Source of the DNA: Conchocele bisecta
Lineage: Eukaryota > Mollusca > Bivalvia > Lucinida > Thyasiridae
Reading direction: 5' to 3'
Length of the DNA: 64,000 bases
NCBI GenBank assembly: GCA_029237695.1
Contig: CM055265.1
Span: forward strand, 43,889,331-43,953,330
Position 1 is the first letter of the stretch; each line of letters starts with the position of its first letter. The notes under the pieces were generated by a model. The model had not been told where the DNA came from. It was given only the letters and a program-made list of their open reading frames with translations, and ran no database searches. Of this stretch, positions 11,820 to 22,112 are shown piece by piece. The position numbers were made by a program, and so were the translations under genes.

Positions 11820-12176
11820 ATTCCAGCACAAAAATATTTACACAATTCCCTAACATTTGATTGGCCCGTAGCAAGTCTCTGTCCAAAATTTATATCCCAG
11901 TAAACTCCCACACCGAACTACTTTCCGTAACCGTGAGGCACAGTTAAAATAGTTCTTAAGAAAACGGAAAATAAACACATTTTCTTGAAGAATTTATTTC
12001 AAATGCTGGAATTATAAGGAATGAATGGCCTTTTTGTGGAATTTATCGGGGATATAAACTTGGAAAAGTCGCGGGAATACTGGACGAGGCCTTCCGGCCT
12101 CGTCCAGTATTTCCGCGACTTTTCCAAGTTTATATCCCCAATAAATTCCACAAAAAGGCCATTCATTCCTATAAGA
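11820..12176. mobile_element. Fold-back MITE, family E (copy 1)
   Basis: Left part AATTCCAGCACAAAAATATT to ATTTCAAATGCTGGAATTAT is itself bounded by an inverted TAATTCCAGCA. It is followed by a long hairpin of about 75-bp arms (GGAATGAATGGCCTTTTTGT...AAAGTCGCGGGAATACTGGA) meeting at GAGGCCTTCCGGCCTC. Other copies: 12580-12938 and 20675-21038. Lies in the 3' flank of the EMC8-like gene. Confidence 0.85.
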
Positions 12177-12327
12177 AAAGACCCCATACAACAATTATAG
12201 ATCCTGGTCCTCTTGTATATGCATACAACACACTTGTGGCTGTGACTCGAGAACTGGGGCTTATGGCATTTGTGACCAGTGTTGTCGGATAGTGGCCCAA
12301 TTTATGTATGACAATACTAACAATAGA

Positions 12328-15300
12328 CTATTTACACCGATTTATAAGCTCATTAACAGTTAAATTTCTCCAGTCATTTTTCACATCATCTAAGTGGCTA
12401 TCAAAGTCCATTAACTGCCTGTAGTCCCCCTGCAATAATAACGATGATGCCGTAGATAAGGTCTCTTCTTCAACTGTTTGTCTGAAATGGAATTCAACCA
12501 TTACTTGCGGAATACCACTGCACGAGTACAAAAAGTTCTAAATGAGTGTTCACAACATGTACTTGAGAAATATATATCACAATAATTCCAGCACAAAAAT
12601 ATTTACACAATTCCCTAACATTTGATTGGTCCGTTGCAAGTCTCTGTCCAAAATTTATATCCCAGTAAACTACATGCCAAACTACTTTCCGTAACCGTCA
12701 GGCGCAGTTAAAATAATTCTTAAGAAAACGGAAATTTTTCTTGATGAATTTATTTCAAATGCTGGAATTATAAGGAATGAATGGCCTTTTTGTGGAATTT
12801 ATCGGGGATATAAACTTGGAAAAGTCGCAGGAATACTGGACGAGGCCTTCCGGCCTTCGTCCAGTATTCCCGCGACTTTTCCAAGTTTATACCCCGATAA
12901 ATTCCACAAAAAGGCCATTCATTCCTATAATAACCAATAGGATAAAAATAAACAATTGGCGATAAAAAATTACAATTTTCGAAAAAAAATATATAATAAA
13001 ATCCGAAAATTGTAATTTTTTATCGCCAATTGTTTATTTTTATCGCCAATTGCGAAAGTGGCTTTTCCAAGTTTATACCCCGATAAATTCCACAAAAAGG
13101 CCATTCATTCCTATAATATATGCCCGTCAAAACATAGTCAGTACACACAACGGGAGATACCTCACTAGAAAAGTAAGAAAATAAATAGTTCTTCTTGTTA
13201 TATAAATATGAAATTTGGGTAAGATCTGTTGAATCAAACTTGATTGATCGGAACCAAAACGCGAAAATTAGAGAAGGGAAGGGAAGGGAAGATAACTATC
13301 AGAAATAAGGTTCTTCCTCTTGCCATGCTAAACATGTATAATTTGAGTTATTGTGTGAACATGGATAATAAGGCAAAAATTGAAAATGGCCACCAGGGAA
13401 ATAACGAACCCGAAAATTTTGTAAATCAATTGGGTTCGTCGTCTTCCCACTTATAACAAACCTGCATACCAAATTTGGTTATGATGTGGCAAGTAGAACT
13501 TGACTTATTGCGTGGACAAGGCTACAGAACACGAAAATAAGAAAAGAACGCCAAGGGGAGACAGCTCATCAGAATCTTTTGAAAATCAATAGGGTTCTCT
13601 TGCCATGATAAACATGTATAGAAAATTTGGTTAAGATGTGGAAAGTCAGTGAAAGACTTCAGGCTTCAATCACTACGGTGTGCTCTGGGTACAAGTGGGC
13701 AACAGCTAAAAATAACAAGAAATGCGTCTGTCGAACGCGCATCCATCTGCAGCATATTTGAGAAACTGTGACAAAGTGGTTAACCGAAAAGTGTGACGGA
13801 CGGACAGACGGACGGACGGACAGTCCAAACACTATATGCCACCAGTTTCTTCGAAACCCGGTGGCATAAAAACTGACCAAGGCTTGCTCTTTCAGACATA
13901 CATACAGTGGGACTATATCTTAGTAGTGCAAAATTATTATGTTATAATATTTCTTTGTAACTGATCATGTTCATGATAGAACCTGTAAAATGTTACTTGA
14001 TAAATAGAACACGATGCTAGTCCCTACGCATTTCCTAGCCTGCATTTCCTAGCCTTGCCCGATAAACTTTGTATCAAGAGAAACATGCCTTGTATTCTCT
14101 ATGTACCTTTTCTCCATTTCCTTCCACTGGGAGTCCCTCATGGTGTAGACCCTGTACACCTCAGACACACTGTCCACCATCACCCGCTGGTTGTCGATCT
14201 GTAATATAACGGACACGTTTAAGGACAATTACCTCACTCTAAGAAGTCCCCATTCCCAACTTCACATCATATTGTGAATATTAGAACTTATACAGACACT
14301 CCAGATACTGGACGAGAATCAGAGAATGGGGGCAAATTCTTCGGAAATCCAAAGCACCACCCCGTTCGAAGTGAAGAAATCCACCCACCTCTCCCCACTC
14401 TGTTGTTTCATTACCATGACCAATACAGGGATTCCGCCGCGGAAAATAAAAAAATTGCTACTTCAAAAAAAAAGAAAAAAAAAAAGAAGAAGGAATAACC
14501 AATAGGATAAAAATAAACAATTGGCGATAAAAAATTACAATTTTCGAAAAAAAAACAACAAAACAAAAAAATGCCAATATATTCCGTATTACACACTAAA
14601 TACACCATTTGTTACTAGCCTTGGCAAGCCTCATTCAATCATGTGGGAAACCTATTACAGCAGCCAAGTTATATGTCAATCCAATTTGGGATGAGCATAA
14701 AAGGCAGATAACTGATTCTGCTCATGACTTGAATACATCAAGACCAGAGCTCCAGATAAGGTACGTATTGGCATATTTTACACACTTATTTTAGCAGAAT
14801 ATGCACTGATTAATATCAACAGTGGGAGTACAAAATACTCACAGCAATGTGACAATATGCATTGATTTTCAAATTGAGTAGTGAAAATACTGTAATAAAG
14901 TTGAAAATTTACTTAGTTGAGCTGCAAAAAGTATTGCAGCTCAAATAAGTGATTTTCTAAATTTGTTTTATTTTTTATTATTTGTTCCCTGTCGTTAAAT
15001 AAGGAAGAAAATCAATACTGCATTTGTAAAAGTAGAATATGCATTGAATTTGAAATATGGGGGTATAATACTTGTTAGATACAAAACTTATCTGGAGCTC
15101 TGCATATACCGGTACAACCAAGAGAAACTCAACTCACCATAAATATACAGGCTTCAGGGAGGAAATCATGCAGCTTTCTTCCAATGTGCCGCGCCACATT
15201 ATTTACACTGCAAAAAGAGCAACAAGGCAACAGTGATACAGGTCACAGAATGTAAATGACCCCCGGCTGAGAAAAGGTAAATTACGACACATGCGACCAG

Positions 15301-17847
15301 TGTAGCCCCAGATCAGCATCAGTGCAGTCTGACCAGGACAATGCAGTATGACATTCAGTAAATAAAATATGTACAGTGCAACCTCTCTACAACAGCCACC
15401 CATGGGAAGAGGCAAAAGTGGCTGTTATAGAGAGGTGGCTGTTGTAGGGAGGTTAATGCTAAATACAATTTTATCGTCTGATGTTTATTTATTTTCTTCA
15501 ATAATTCTCAATAAAAACATGTTTTGACAGCATTTTAGAATCATTTCCAATGGAAATGATTCTAAAATGCTGTCAAAACATGTTTTTATTGAGAAAGAAT
15601 GCAAAATCAACATCAAACGACAATGTTCATGCTCAGCAGTGTAATGGTTACATATAGAGGAAATCATCAATTTGGGATATAAAATAGCGGCTGTTACAGA
15701 GAGGTGGCTGTTGTAGAGAGGTGGCCGTTTGGGGAGGTTCGACTGTATATGTAGTTTTTAATCAGTCTATTGATTGGATGATTACAAATAATAATCAAGA
15801 CATACCGTTGACATTCTATAGACTGTATGATCACACATGTCATAAGGGCAAACACAAATGGGACCCAGAATGACAAAAAGGATTTCCACACAACTATTAA
15901 CCCTGATCATCTGGCTGTGACTGGACAAACGGGGCTTAAGTCATTCATGGCCAGTGTAGCTCCTGATTTGCTGGCACACTTCCGCAGCCAGGTAAGGATC
16001 TATAGAACTGACGTAGAAGCATGTTATACTCCCTTATGGAATGGCAGTCAAGTTATGCAGAACAATATTTCTATTATTAATTTATTATTTATTCATTTAA
16101 TTTTGTAATATTACATATATTGATATTTCATATATCTGGCGCCACAAAATATGTATGTTATTATCAGAGGATTGAGCTGTTATCTGACTACAGTAACAGC
16201 GAAATCTCTCTAAACTGGACACCCTGAGAGAGATATCAGGGTGTACAGTTCAGAGATGTTCCACTATAATTTGGCGATATGAGAACTCTGATGCATGTGT
16301 GTGTGCCTTCCAATCAGAACAGAAATAATCAGTACATAAAATGCAGTTAAAACACATCAAATGTATGTGCCCACTCTCTGTCTAGTTCAGATGTTTCACT
16401 GTACATGTACATTGCTGACATACACCTTTCTCAACTTTAAATACCTTTGGTCTTCCAAATTTTCATTTGCCTGGTAATAGCCACCAATAACAAGACCTTT
16501 ACTTTTACAGTAGCAGTCAATCTGAAATAGAAGAATTATCGAATATATGGTACATGCTGCAATCATGGAGTTTTAAAAAACTACAAGCGATCCATCCGAG
16601 GCTGTCTACTTGAGAGTGCATGGTAGAGACAGGATGTGGATACAAGGCAACAGGCCCACAAGTGGTCTTGTTCTCATTATTATCAAGTCCTCTATCTATC
16701 TTACTTCGACATATTCAAGTTGTCCTTTAAATCTGAAAGGACTAGGCTGCCATGAAAGTCTCTTGCCCAAGGAAATGCCGAAATGACCAGTGCTCATACC
16801 ATTATCAAAATTTAAACCCAGGGCACCAAGTCGGAACACATTAACCACTTGGACACCTCCCTCTGGGGTCATGCTGTCTGCTTAGACAAAATATTCACCA
16901 CCATGTCACTGACTGAAAAGCATGTGAACTATAATTTCTAACATTTCAGCCAGTAGTTTACAGAAATCTAACGATGACTTACACCACTTGGCAGCAGTAG
17001 TTTACATCACTCTCGTGTTCACCATAAAAATGGAGAAATGACGTCAGTAACGTTGCAGTGATGTATTTCCTTAGACAAATCAGATCATGTTCTCGGACTA
17101 ACCCTTTTAATCGCGAGACAGTCATCGTCACTCAGCCCACCTCCAGAAATTAATTCGCATATCTCTTGGCCATAATTTACATTTGATTTGCTTTGTTTTT
17201 ATGAAGAATCATCTGTAAAATGTAAGAACATGTTTATTTAACAAGGTGAGCTGATTATCTTGAAATAATGCCCTCGTGATTGGGTCCTTACGCTAAACAA
17301 ACTTGGTTTGCTACGATCACTTGTTTGTTTAACGTAAGGACCCAATCAATTGTGCATTATTTCATGATAATCAGTTCACCTTGTTAAATAAACGGAATGT
17401 AATGATATTTACACTGAGCAGCAGAGCTCCAGTTAAGGTGCGTAATTTGATCAACTTTCGTTATTTCTTCGCCAAAATTGGCAAGTTTGGAGAGCTTTAG
17501 AATCGTCTCGATGAGACGATTCTAAAGCAATCCCAACTTGTCATTTTTTGTGAAGAAATAAGAAAAATACCCGGAGAATTTGGTCCAATTACGCACCTTA
17601 ACTGGAGCTCTGGAGCAGCACATGAAATGTCAATTTTAATCACCTGTAACAAAGCCACTTCCAACATGGGTGCAAGACTGAGGGACAGGTGGAATAGTGG
17701 AATACAATCTACAAATCTAAGTGACTTCTTTTCTTTGTTTTTGTTATCTTCTGCTAGCATCAGTCCATTTACCGCAGAATGCGGGTACTTTGCAGCGTGT
17801 AAAAGCATTTTCGCATATGCTTGCACACTGACAGTTATTTCAGCCAT
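12328..17847 (-). CDS. EMC8: EMC8/EMC9-like ER membrane protein complex subunit (5 coding exons)
   Basis: Cytosolic subunit of the ER membrane protein complex, which inserts tail-anchored and multipass proteins into the ER membrane. Coding exons on the minus strand: 17847-17644, 16521-16445, 15207-15138, 14198-14107 and 12481-12328. All introns have GT...AG ends and the phases agree (0, 2, 0, 2), giving 198 residues, close to the ~200-210 aa of the family. Exon 1 ([20 protein letters not shown]) carries the family signatures [10 protein letters not shown] and FVDCIPLFH...LAPMLEVAL. Exon 2 has IGGYYQANE, exon 4 [11 protein letters not shown], exon 5 [15 protein letters not shown]. This is an MPN-like fold lacking the JAMM metal-binding residues, as known for EMC8/9. 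EMC8 and EMC9 are vertebrate paralogues, so the invertebrate gene could carry either name. Introns are packed with MITEs. Confidence 0.92.
12580..13120. mobile_element. Family E fold-back (copy 2) with an inserted second palindrome
   Basis: A second head-to-tail family E copy (12580-12938) is followed at about 12939-13055 by a separate hairpin (AACAATTGGCGATAAAAAAT and its complement around a short A/T loop). Then a duplicate of the right arm of family E follows (AGTTTATACCCCGATAAATT...CATTCATTCC). A single arm of the inserted palindrome recurs at 14499-14545. Confidence 0.8.
13655..13872 (-). repeat. Family T interspersed repeat
   Basis: Reverse-strand copy of the element nested at 3709-3885: ACGAAT/GCATCCATCTGCAGCATA, a (GGAC)n run and TTCTTCGAAACCCGGTGGCA. 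Lies in the last intron of the EMC8-like gene. Confidence 0.7.
14745..15102. mobile_element. MITE, family C (CAGAGCTCC ends), copy 1
   Basis: Ends CAGAGCTCCAGATAAGG and CTTATCTGGAGCTCTG. Internal inverted repeats include TTGAGCTGCAAAAAG / TATTGCAGCTCAAATAAG near the centre and GGGAGTACAAAATACTC. Copy 2 is at 53498-53857. Confidence 0.85.
15375..15745. repeat. Repeat of GTGGCTGTTRTAGAGAG units split by a family A MITE
   Basis: AACCTCTCTACAACAGCCAC / GTGGCTGTTATAGAGAGGTG units flank a family A fold-back (about 15480-15640, arms AAAACATGTTTTGACAGCAT). The MITE seems to have inserted into the older repeat. Confidence 0.65.
16193..16268. mobile_element. Short TIR hairpin, family Q (copy 1)
   Basis: TACAGTAACAGCGAAATCTC / TCTAAACTGGACACCCTG pairs with CAGGGTGTACAGTTCAGAGA / TGTTCCACTATA. 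The CAGTGRAAYCTCTCTAAACC ends next to TA fit a pogo/mariner-type MITE. Copy 2 is at 27478-27547. Confidence 0.65.
17215..17395. mobile_element. Fold-back MITE, family M
   Basis: Arms GTTTATTTAACAAGGTGA...GATTGGGTCCTTACG pair with CGTAAGGACCCAATCA...TCACCTTGTTAAATAAAC around a short loop. Lies in intron 1 of the EMC8-like gene. Confidence 0.8.
17422..17612. mobile_element. Fold-back MITE, family B (copy 2), with target duplication
   Basis: Same ends as 9339-9540 (CAGAGCTCCAGTTAAGGTGC). Flanked by the direct repeat GAGCAG (17416-17421 and 17613-17618), a likely 6-bp target-site duplication. It sits only 31 bp downstream of exon 1 of the EMC8-like gene, just inside intron 1. Confidence 0.88.
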
Positions 17848-18359
17848 TTTTCCTGTCTTATAGTTGCCGCGGAGCTACACTGTGAAATGAATTTATAATT
17901 TTAAAATAGTTTACCTGCATAAAAATTAAAACAGCAATGACTATATTAATTTAATATTTTATGCAAACAGTTTTCATAATGCAATAAATAAATAAATGTA
18001 AAATTACCATGTGTACGTGTGTTTATATCTGCAGAACGACAACATGGCTGCGCCCACGATGACAGAATGGGTTTAATTGCCCAAGCAAAAACTTAATCTT
18101 TGATTCTGCTATGAATACGTCACAAATGTTGAAATAATGTACAAGATAAGCTTCCTTAGGTGTGTAATTGGCAAGAATATGTTCGTTAGTATACCGCAAT
18201 CCAATATGTAACGTTTTATTCGTCAGTTTATTTGCGTTACTGTCGTGTCTTAATTTCGAGCATTCCCTTATTTCGACAGTTTGTGATATCATGTATTTCA
18301 ACATGTGGGTTCATATTTCATATTTCTCTGATGGGCGCCTCACTTGTTTGAATATTCAT

Positions 18360-19560
18360 ATATGTGATATATATGTGTCACCGTGATTTTATATATCGCC
18401 CATTTATATGGGGCACCGTTTTGGACTTTAATAGCATGTTTTGATATCACCCATTTGAATAGGTGATATCACCCATTCAATAGTGATATCATCTATTTGA
18501 ATAGGTGATATCGCCTATTCAGATCTGAATGCATGATATCACCAATTCAAAATGCTGATATCTCCGATTCAAATGGGTGATATTGTGCTTTCAAATGTGT
18601 GATATCACCAATTCAAAATGTGATATCACCTATGTGAATGGGTATATCACTATTTGAATCTAAATGGGTGATATCACCTATTTGAATGTGTGGTGTCACC
18701 CATTCAAATAGGTGATATCACACATTTGAATAGGTGATATCACACATTTGTGTTTGTGGGTGATATGGTACTTTCAAATGTGTGATGTCACCAATTAAAA
18801 ATGAATGGATTATATCACCCATTCGATTCAGTGATATCACCTATTCAAATGAGTGATATATCTATTTTGAACAGGTGATATCACATTCAAAACGAAAGGG
18901 TGATATCACCCATTTGAATGAGTGATTTCACTCATTTTAATAAGTGATATCACCCATTTGTTTTTCATGGACTACAATGAACTTTCATGTTGAATTGGTG
19001 ATATCACTCATTCGAAAGGGTAATATCACCCATTTGTATAGATTATATATCACTCATTCGAATAGGTGATATCACCGACATGAAAGAGTCGAATCACCCA
19101 TTTAAATAGGTTATATCACTCATTCGAATGGATGTTGAACCAATTCTAATCAGTGATATTACCTATTCAAATGAGTAATATCACCTATTTTAATGGGTTA
19201 TATCACACATTCAACATGGTGATAGCACCCATTCAAATAGATGATATCACTCATTCGGATAGGTGATATCACTGATTTGACATTCAAATGAGTGATATCA
19301 CCTATTTGAATGGGTGATAGCAGCCCTTCAAATATGTTATGTCAAATATGTGATATAACCTATTCAAATATGTGATATCATCCTTTCAAATAGGTGATAT
19401 CACCTATTTGGATGGGTGATATCACCTTTTCATATTGAATAAGTAAAATCATCTATTTAAATGAATGGTATCACCCATTCGAATAGGTGGTATCAGATAT
19501 CACAAAGTGCTATTAAATTATCAAATGTCCATCTAATTTAATATGTGATATCACCTATCT
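18360..19560. repeat. Array of self-complementary GTGATATCAC words, ~22-bp period
   Basis: Several dozen copies of GTGATATCAC, each separated by about 12 bp such as CCATTCAAATAG or its complement CTATTTGAATGG, so both word and spacer occur in both orientations. Further words occur at 19742-19775, 20225-20290 and 21045-21060. MITE insertions D1 and E3 and a family O repeat interrupt the right side. Confidence 0.9.
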
Positions 19561-19821
19561 AGTGAAATATGAATATTTGATACAATGTATTAAAATATTT
19601 GATATCACATTCATGATAAAAATAACCTCTAATATCTTTTTTTTTGGGGTAAGTGATATCAGTATGTGGCATTTCACATATTCACCGAAAATAAGTAATA
19701 TCGTAATGTATATTGAAACGATAATGTTGCATGTTTGCTTAGGTGAAATCACCTATTTGAATGTGTGATATCAATTATTTATAATGAGCTGGTATTACCA
19801 TGAGTACCGGTATATAGTAAG

Positions 19822-20222
19822 CAGGGCTCCAGATAAGGAATTAGTAATTGAGTATTGTCACTCCATCATTTCTGAAGCAATTGGATATTTCCAAATTTGA
19901 ATTGGGTAAAATAAAATCACACTACTGTTTACACATCAACAGACAGCAATTATTGAATAGTTTGCTTCGAAATGAAAACATGTCTTGGCATTTCATTAGA
20001 ATTGTCTCCTTGGAGACAATTGTAATGAAATACCAAGATGTGTTTTCATGGAAAATAAGAAAAATGTTCTATATTTGTCGTCTGTTTATTGTTTTCTGCA
20101 GCTTGATAAAGATATCACAAAATTTGTATTGCTTTTTGATACTCGCTACTTCTGATTCCAATTGGGTTTTTGGCAATTTTAATTGGGTATTTAAGCAAAT
20201 ACGCAGCTTATCTGGAGCTCTG
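19822..20222. mobile_element. MITE, family D (CAGRGCTCC ends), copy 1, with target duplication
   Basis: Ends CAGGGCTCCAGATAAGG and CTTATCTGGAGCTCTG. Hairpin centre CATTAGAATTGTCTCCTTGG / AGACAATTGTAATG. Flanked by TAGTAAG on both sides (19815-19821, 20223-20229), a 7-bp target duplication. Inserted into the tail of the GTGATATCAC array. Copy 2 is at 52809-53186. Confidence 0.88.
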
Positions 20223-20399
20223 TAGTAAGTGATGTCACCTATTTGAAGATACAGGTGTGAGTCTATCAAATATTTCATTATGTGATATCACATATTCAAA
20301 TGACATTGACGTAATGCTATCATATAATTGACAATGTATTTGAATATGTGACATTATTTGTCATAATCATTTGTATTGTACATTGAAATGATGATACCT

Positions 20400-20670
20400 G
20401 TATGACCTTTGATTGGGGGGGGGGTGGCGTTGGGGGCTTTGTCTAGTTGCGAAGGTAACTCTTGCAATCTACTCCCGTACAGGAGTAATTGCAAGAGTTA
20501 CCGGTCGCAACTAGGGGGTTGTCCTATTTTCGAGCTCTTCAAAATGCACTTTCCTGTGTTTTACGGCATTTAAATTCAGACTCCAACTGGTGGTAAACTG
20601 TGATCTATGTAAACTCCGTTGTTGCAACCCTGGAACACCCCCTACCCCCTCCTATTGGAGGTGTCACCTA
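20400..20670 (+). repeat. Family O repeat with TAACTCTTGCAAT hairpin
   Basis: Contains AGTTGCGAAGGTAACTCTTG / CAATCTACTCCCGTA and its inverted partner GCAAGAGTTACCGGTCGCAA, then ACTTTCCTGTGTTTTACGGC. The same sequence is present inverted at 32690-32890, and the hairpin arm also at 30560-30620. Confidence 0.7.
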
Positions 20671-20674
20671 TTCA

Positions 20675-21038
20675 TAATTCCAGCACAAAAATATTTACTC
20701 AATTCCCTAAAATTTGATTGGCCCGTAGCAAGTCTCTGTCCAAAATTTATATCCCAGTAAACTCCCACGCCGAACTACTTTCCGTAACCGTGAGGCGCAG
20801 TTAAAATAATTCTTAAGAAAACGGAAAATAAACACATTTTCTTGATGAATTTATTTCAAATGCTGGAATTATAAGGAATGAATGGCCTTTTTGTGGAATT
20901 TATCGGGGATATAAACTTGGAAAAGTCGCGGGAATACTGGACGAAGGCCTTCCGGCCTTTGTCCAGTATTCCCGCGACTTTTCCAAGTTTATATATACCC
21001 CGATAAATTCCACAAAAAGGCCATTCATTCCTATAATG
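20675..21038. mobile_element. Fold-back MITE, family E (copy 3)
   Basis: Full copy of the element at 11820. The palindrome centre reads GAAGGCCTTCCGGCCTTTG and one arm has an extra ATAT. Confidence 0.85.
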
Positions 21039-21174
21039 TAAAATATGTGATATCAACTATTTGGGCTTGTGGTACACCATATTCAAATGTGACTTAAGGC
21101 TTCTGTTTAAAAAATACTATGTATCGGTAAGTTAAAATTAGTGATATCCGATAAATATGTTTTTATTTCAAAAC

Positions 21175-21600
21175 AATTGTATTCAAATACACTGTTTTTG
21201 TGATAAACCAGTAAAACCATAATAACCCTAAATATCGGGGTACTCTTTGTCGTGGGAAAACAATAATGATATTTATATGTTTTTCACAGAATAATGGTGT
21301 CAGAATGTATAGGGTTATTACGGTATTTAGTTGTTCTTCAGTAATGAGTATTGTTAGGTTCATGTACATTGTTATCAAATATGGAACAAATTATCAAAAT
21401 ATATATCAAAGTTAAACATTCACTTATTGGAGCAGCTTTTTGCTGCTCAAATAAGTGAATGTTCAACTTTGTTGCAGCATTTTCACTCCTCAATTAGAAA
21501 ATTAATGCATATATTTCAAATTGTTGTGAGTATTTTGTACTCCTACTTTTGAAAATCGATGCGTATTCAGCCAAAAGAAGTGCGCACCTTATCTGCAGCT
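21175..21600. repeat. Family U repeat and a family C fragment
   Basis: 21175-21335 carries the inverted pair AACCCTAAATATCGGGGTA / GTATAGGGTTATTACGGTA around TTGTCGTGGGAAAACAATAA, also at 23290-23455 and 54215-54365. 21405-21600 holds the centre and right end of a family C MITE (TGCTGCTCAAATAAGTGAAT to GCGCACCTTATCTGCAGCTG). Confidence 0.6.
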
Positions 21601-21635
21601 GTGATGCGAGTACCAGCTACATGTAAGAATCCACA

Positions 21636-21895
21636 ATTTAACCCTGTCACTCCTAAGTAACTGGAATGGATGTTCAGTTGTTATGTTAATTTCGCAACTA
21701 ATCCGGTGGTCACAAAATGATTTTCAGACTCGTCCAGTTATGAAAAGGGGGCGTTTTTAATTCTCAAAAATATGAAAAATACTTGCTAAAAGTGCAGATC
21801 CTGACGAGTCGGCTCCTCACGAGCTGGCTCATCTGGATCTACACTATTTGCCGATACGACTATACAGGTATATAGTGTTGAAATGGTTAAATATG
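21636..21895. repeat. Family S repeat, TIR AACCCTKTCA
   Basis: TTAACCCTGTCACTCCTAAG start and TAGTGTTGAAATGGTTAA end, with the GACGAGTCGGCTCCTCACGA / GCTGGCTCAT internal palindrome. Lies about 200 bp upstream of the TMEM42-like start codon. Confidence 0.7.
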
Positions 21896-22112
21896 AGTTC
21901 TAGTATTACCAATCTTTTTGCATCAAAGTTTTTCACCAATATTGCTTTGAAAAATTAAGTTGTATTTTCCATAAAATAATTTGACAATTAACACAGAAAT
22001 CAGAGTGCACGTGGAATTCATTTCAGTCTTCTTTTAAAAACTTAAGAAATTGATATCATATGGTTTTAGATGCGTGTGAGGTCTGAAGCTTGAGCAGTTT
22101 CATTACTGTACA

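Noticed and set aside
18360..19560. CRISPR-like regular repeat-spacer pattern.
   Set aside because: Spacers are not unique; they alternate between one sequence and its complement, and the genome is animal.
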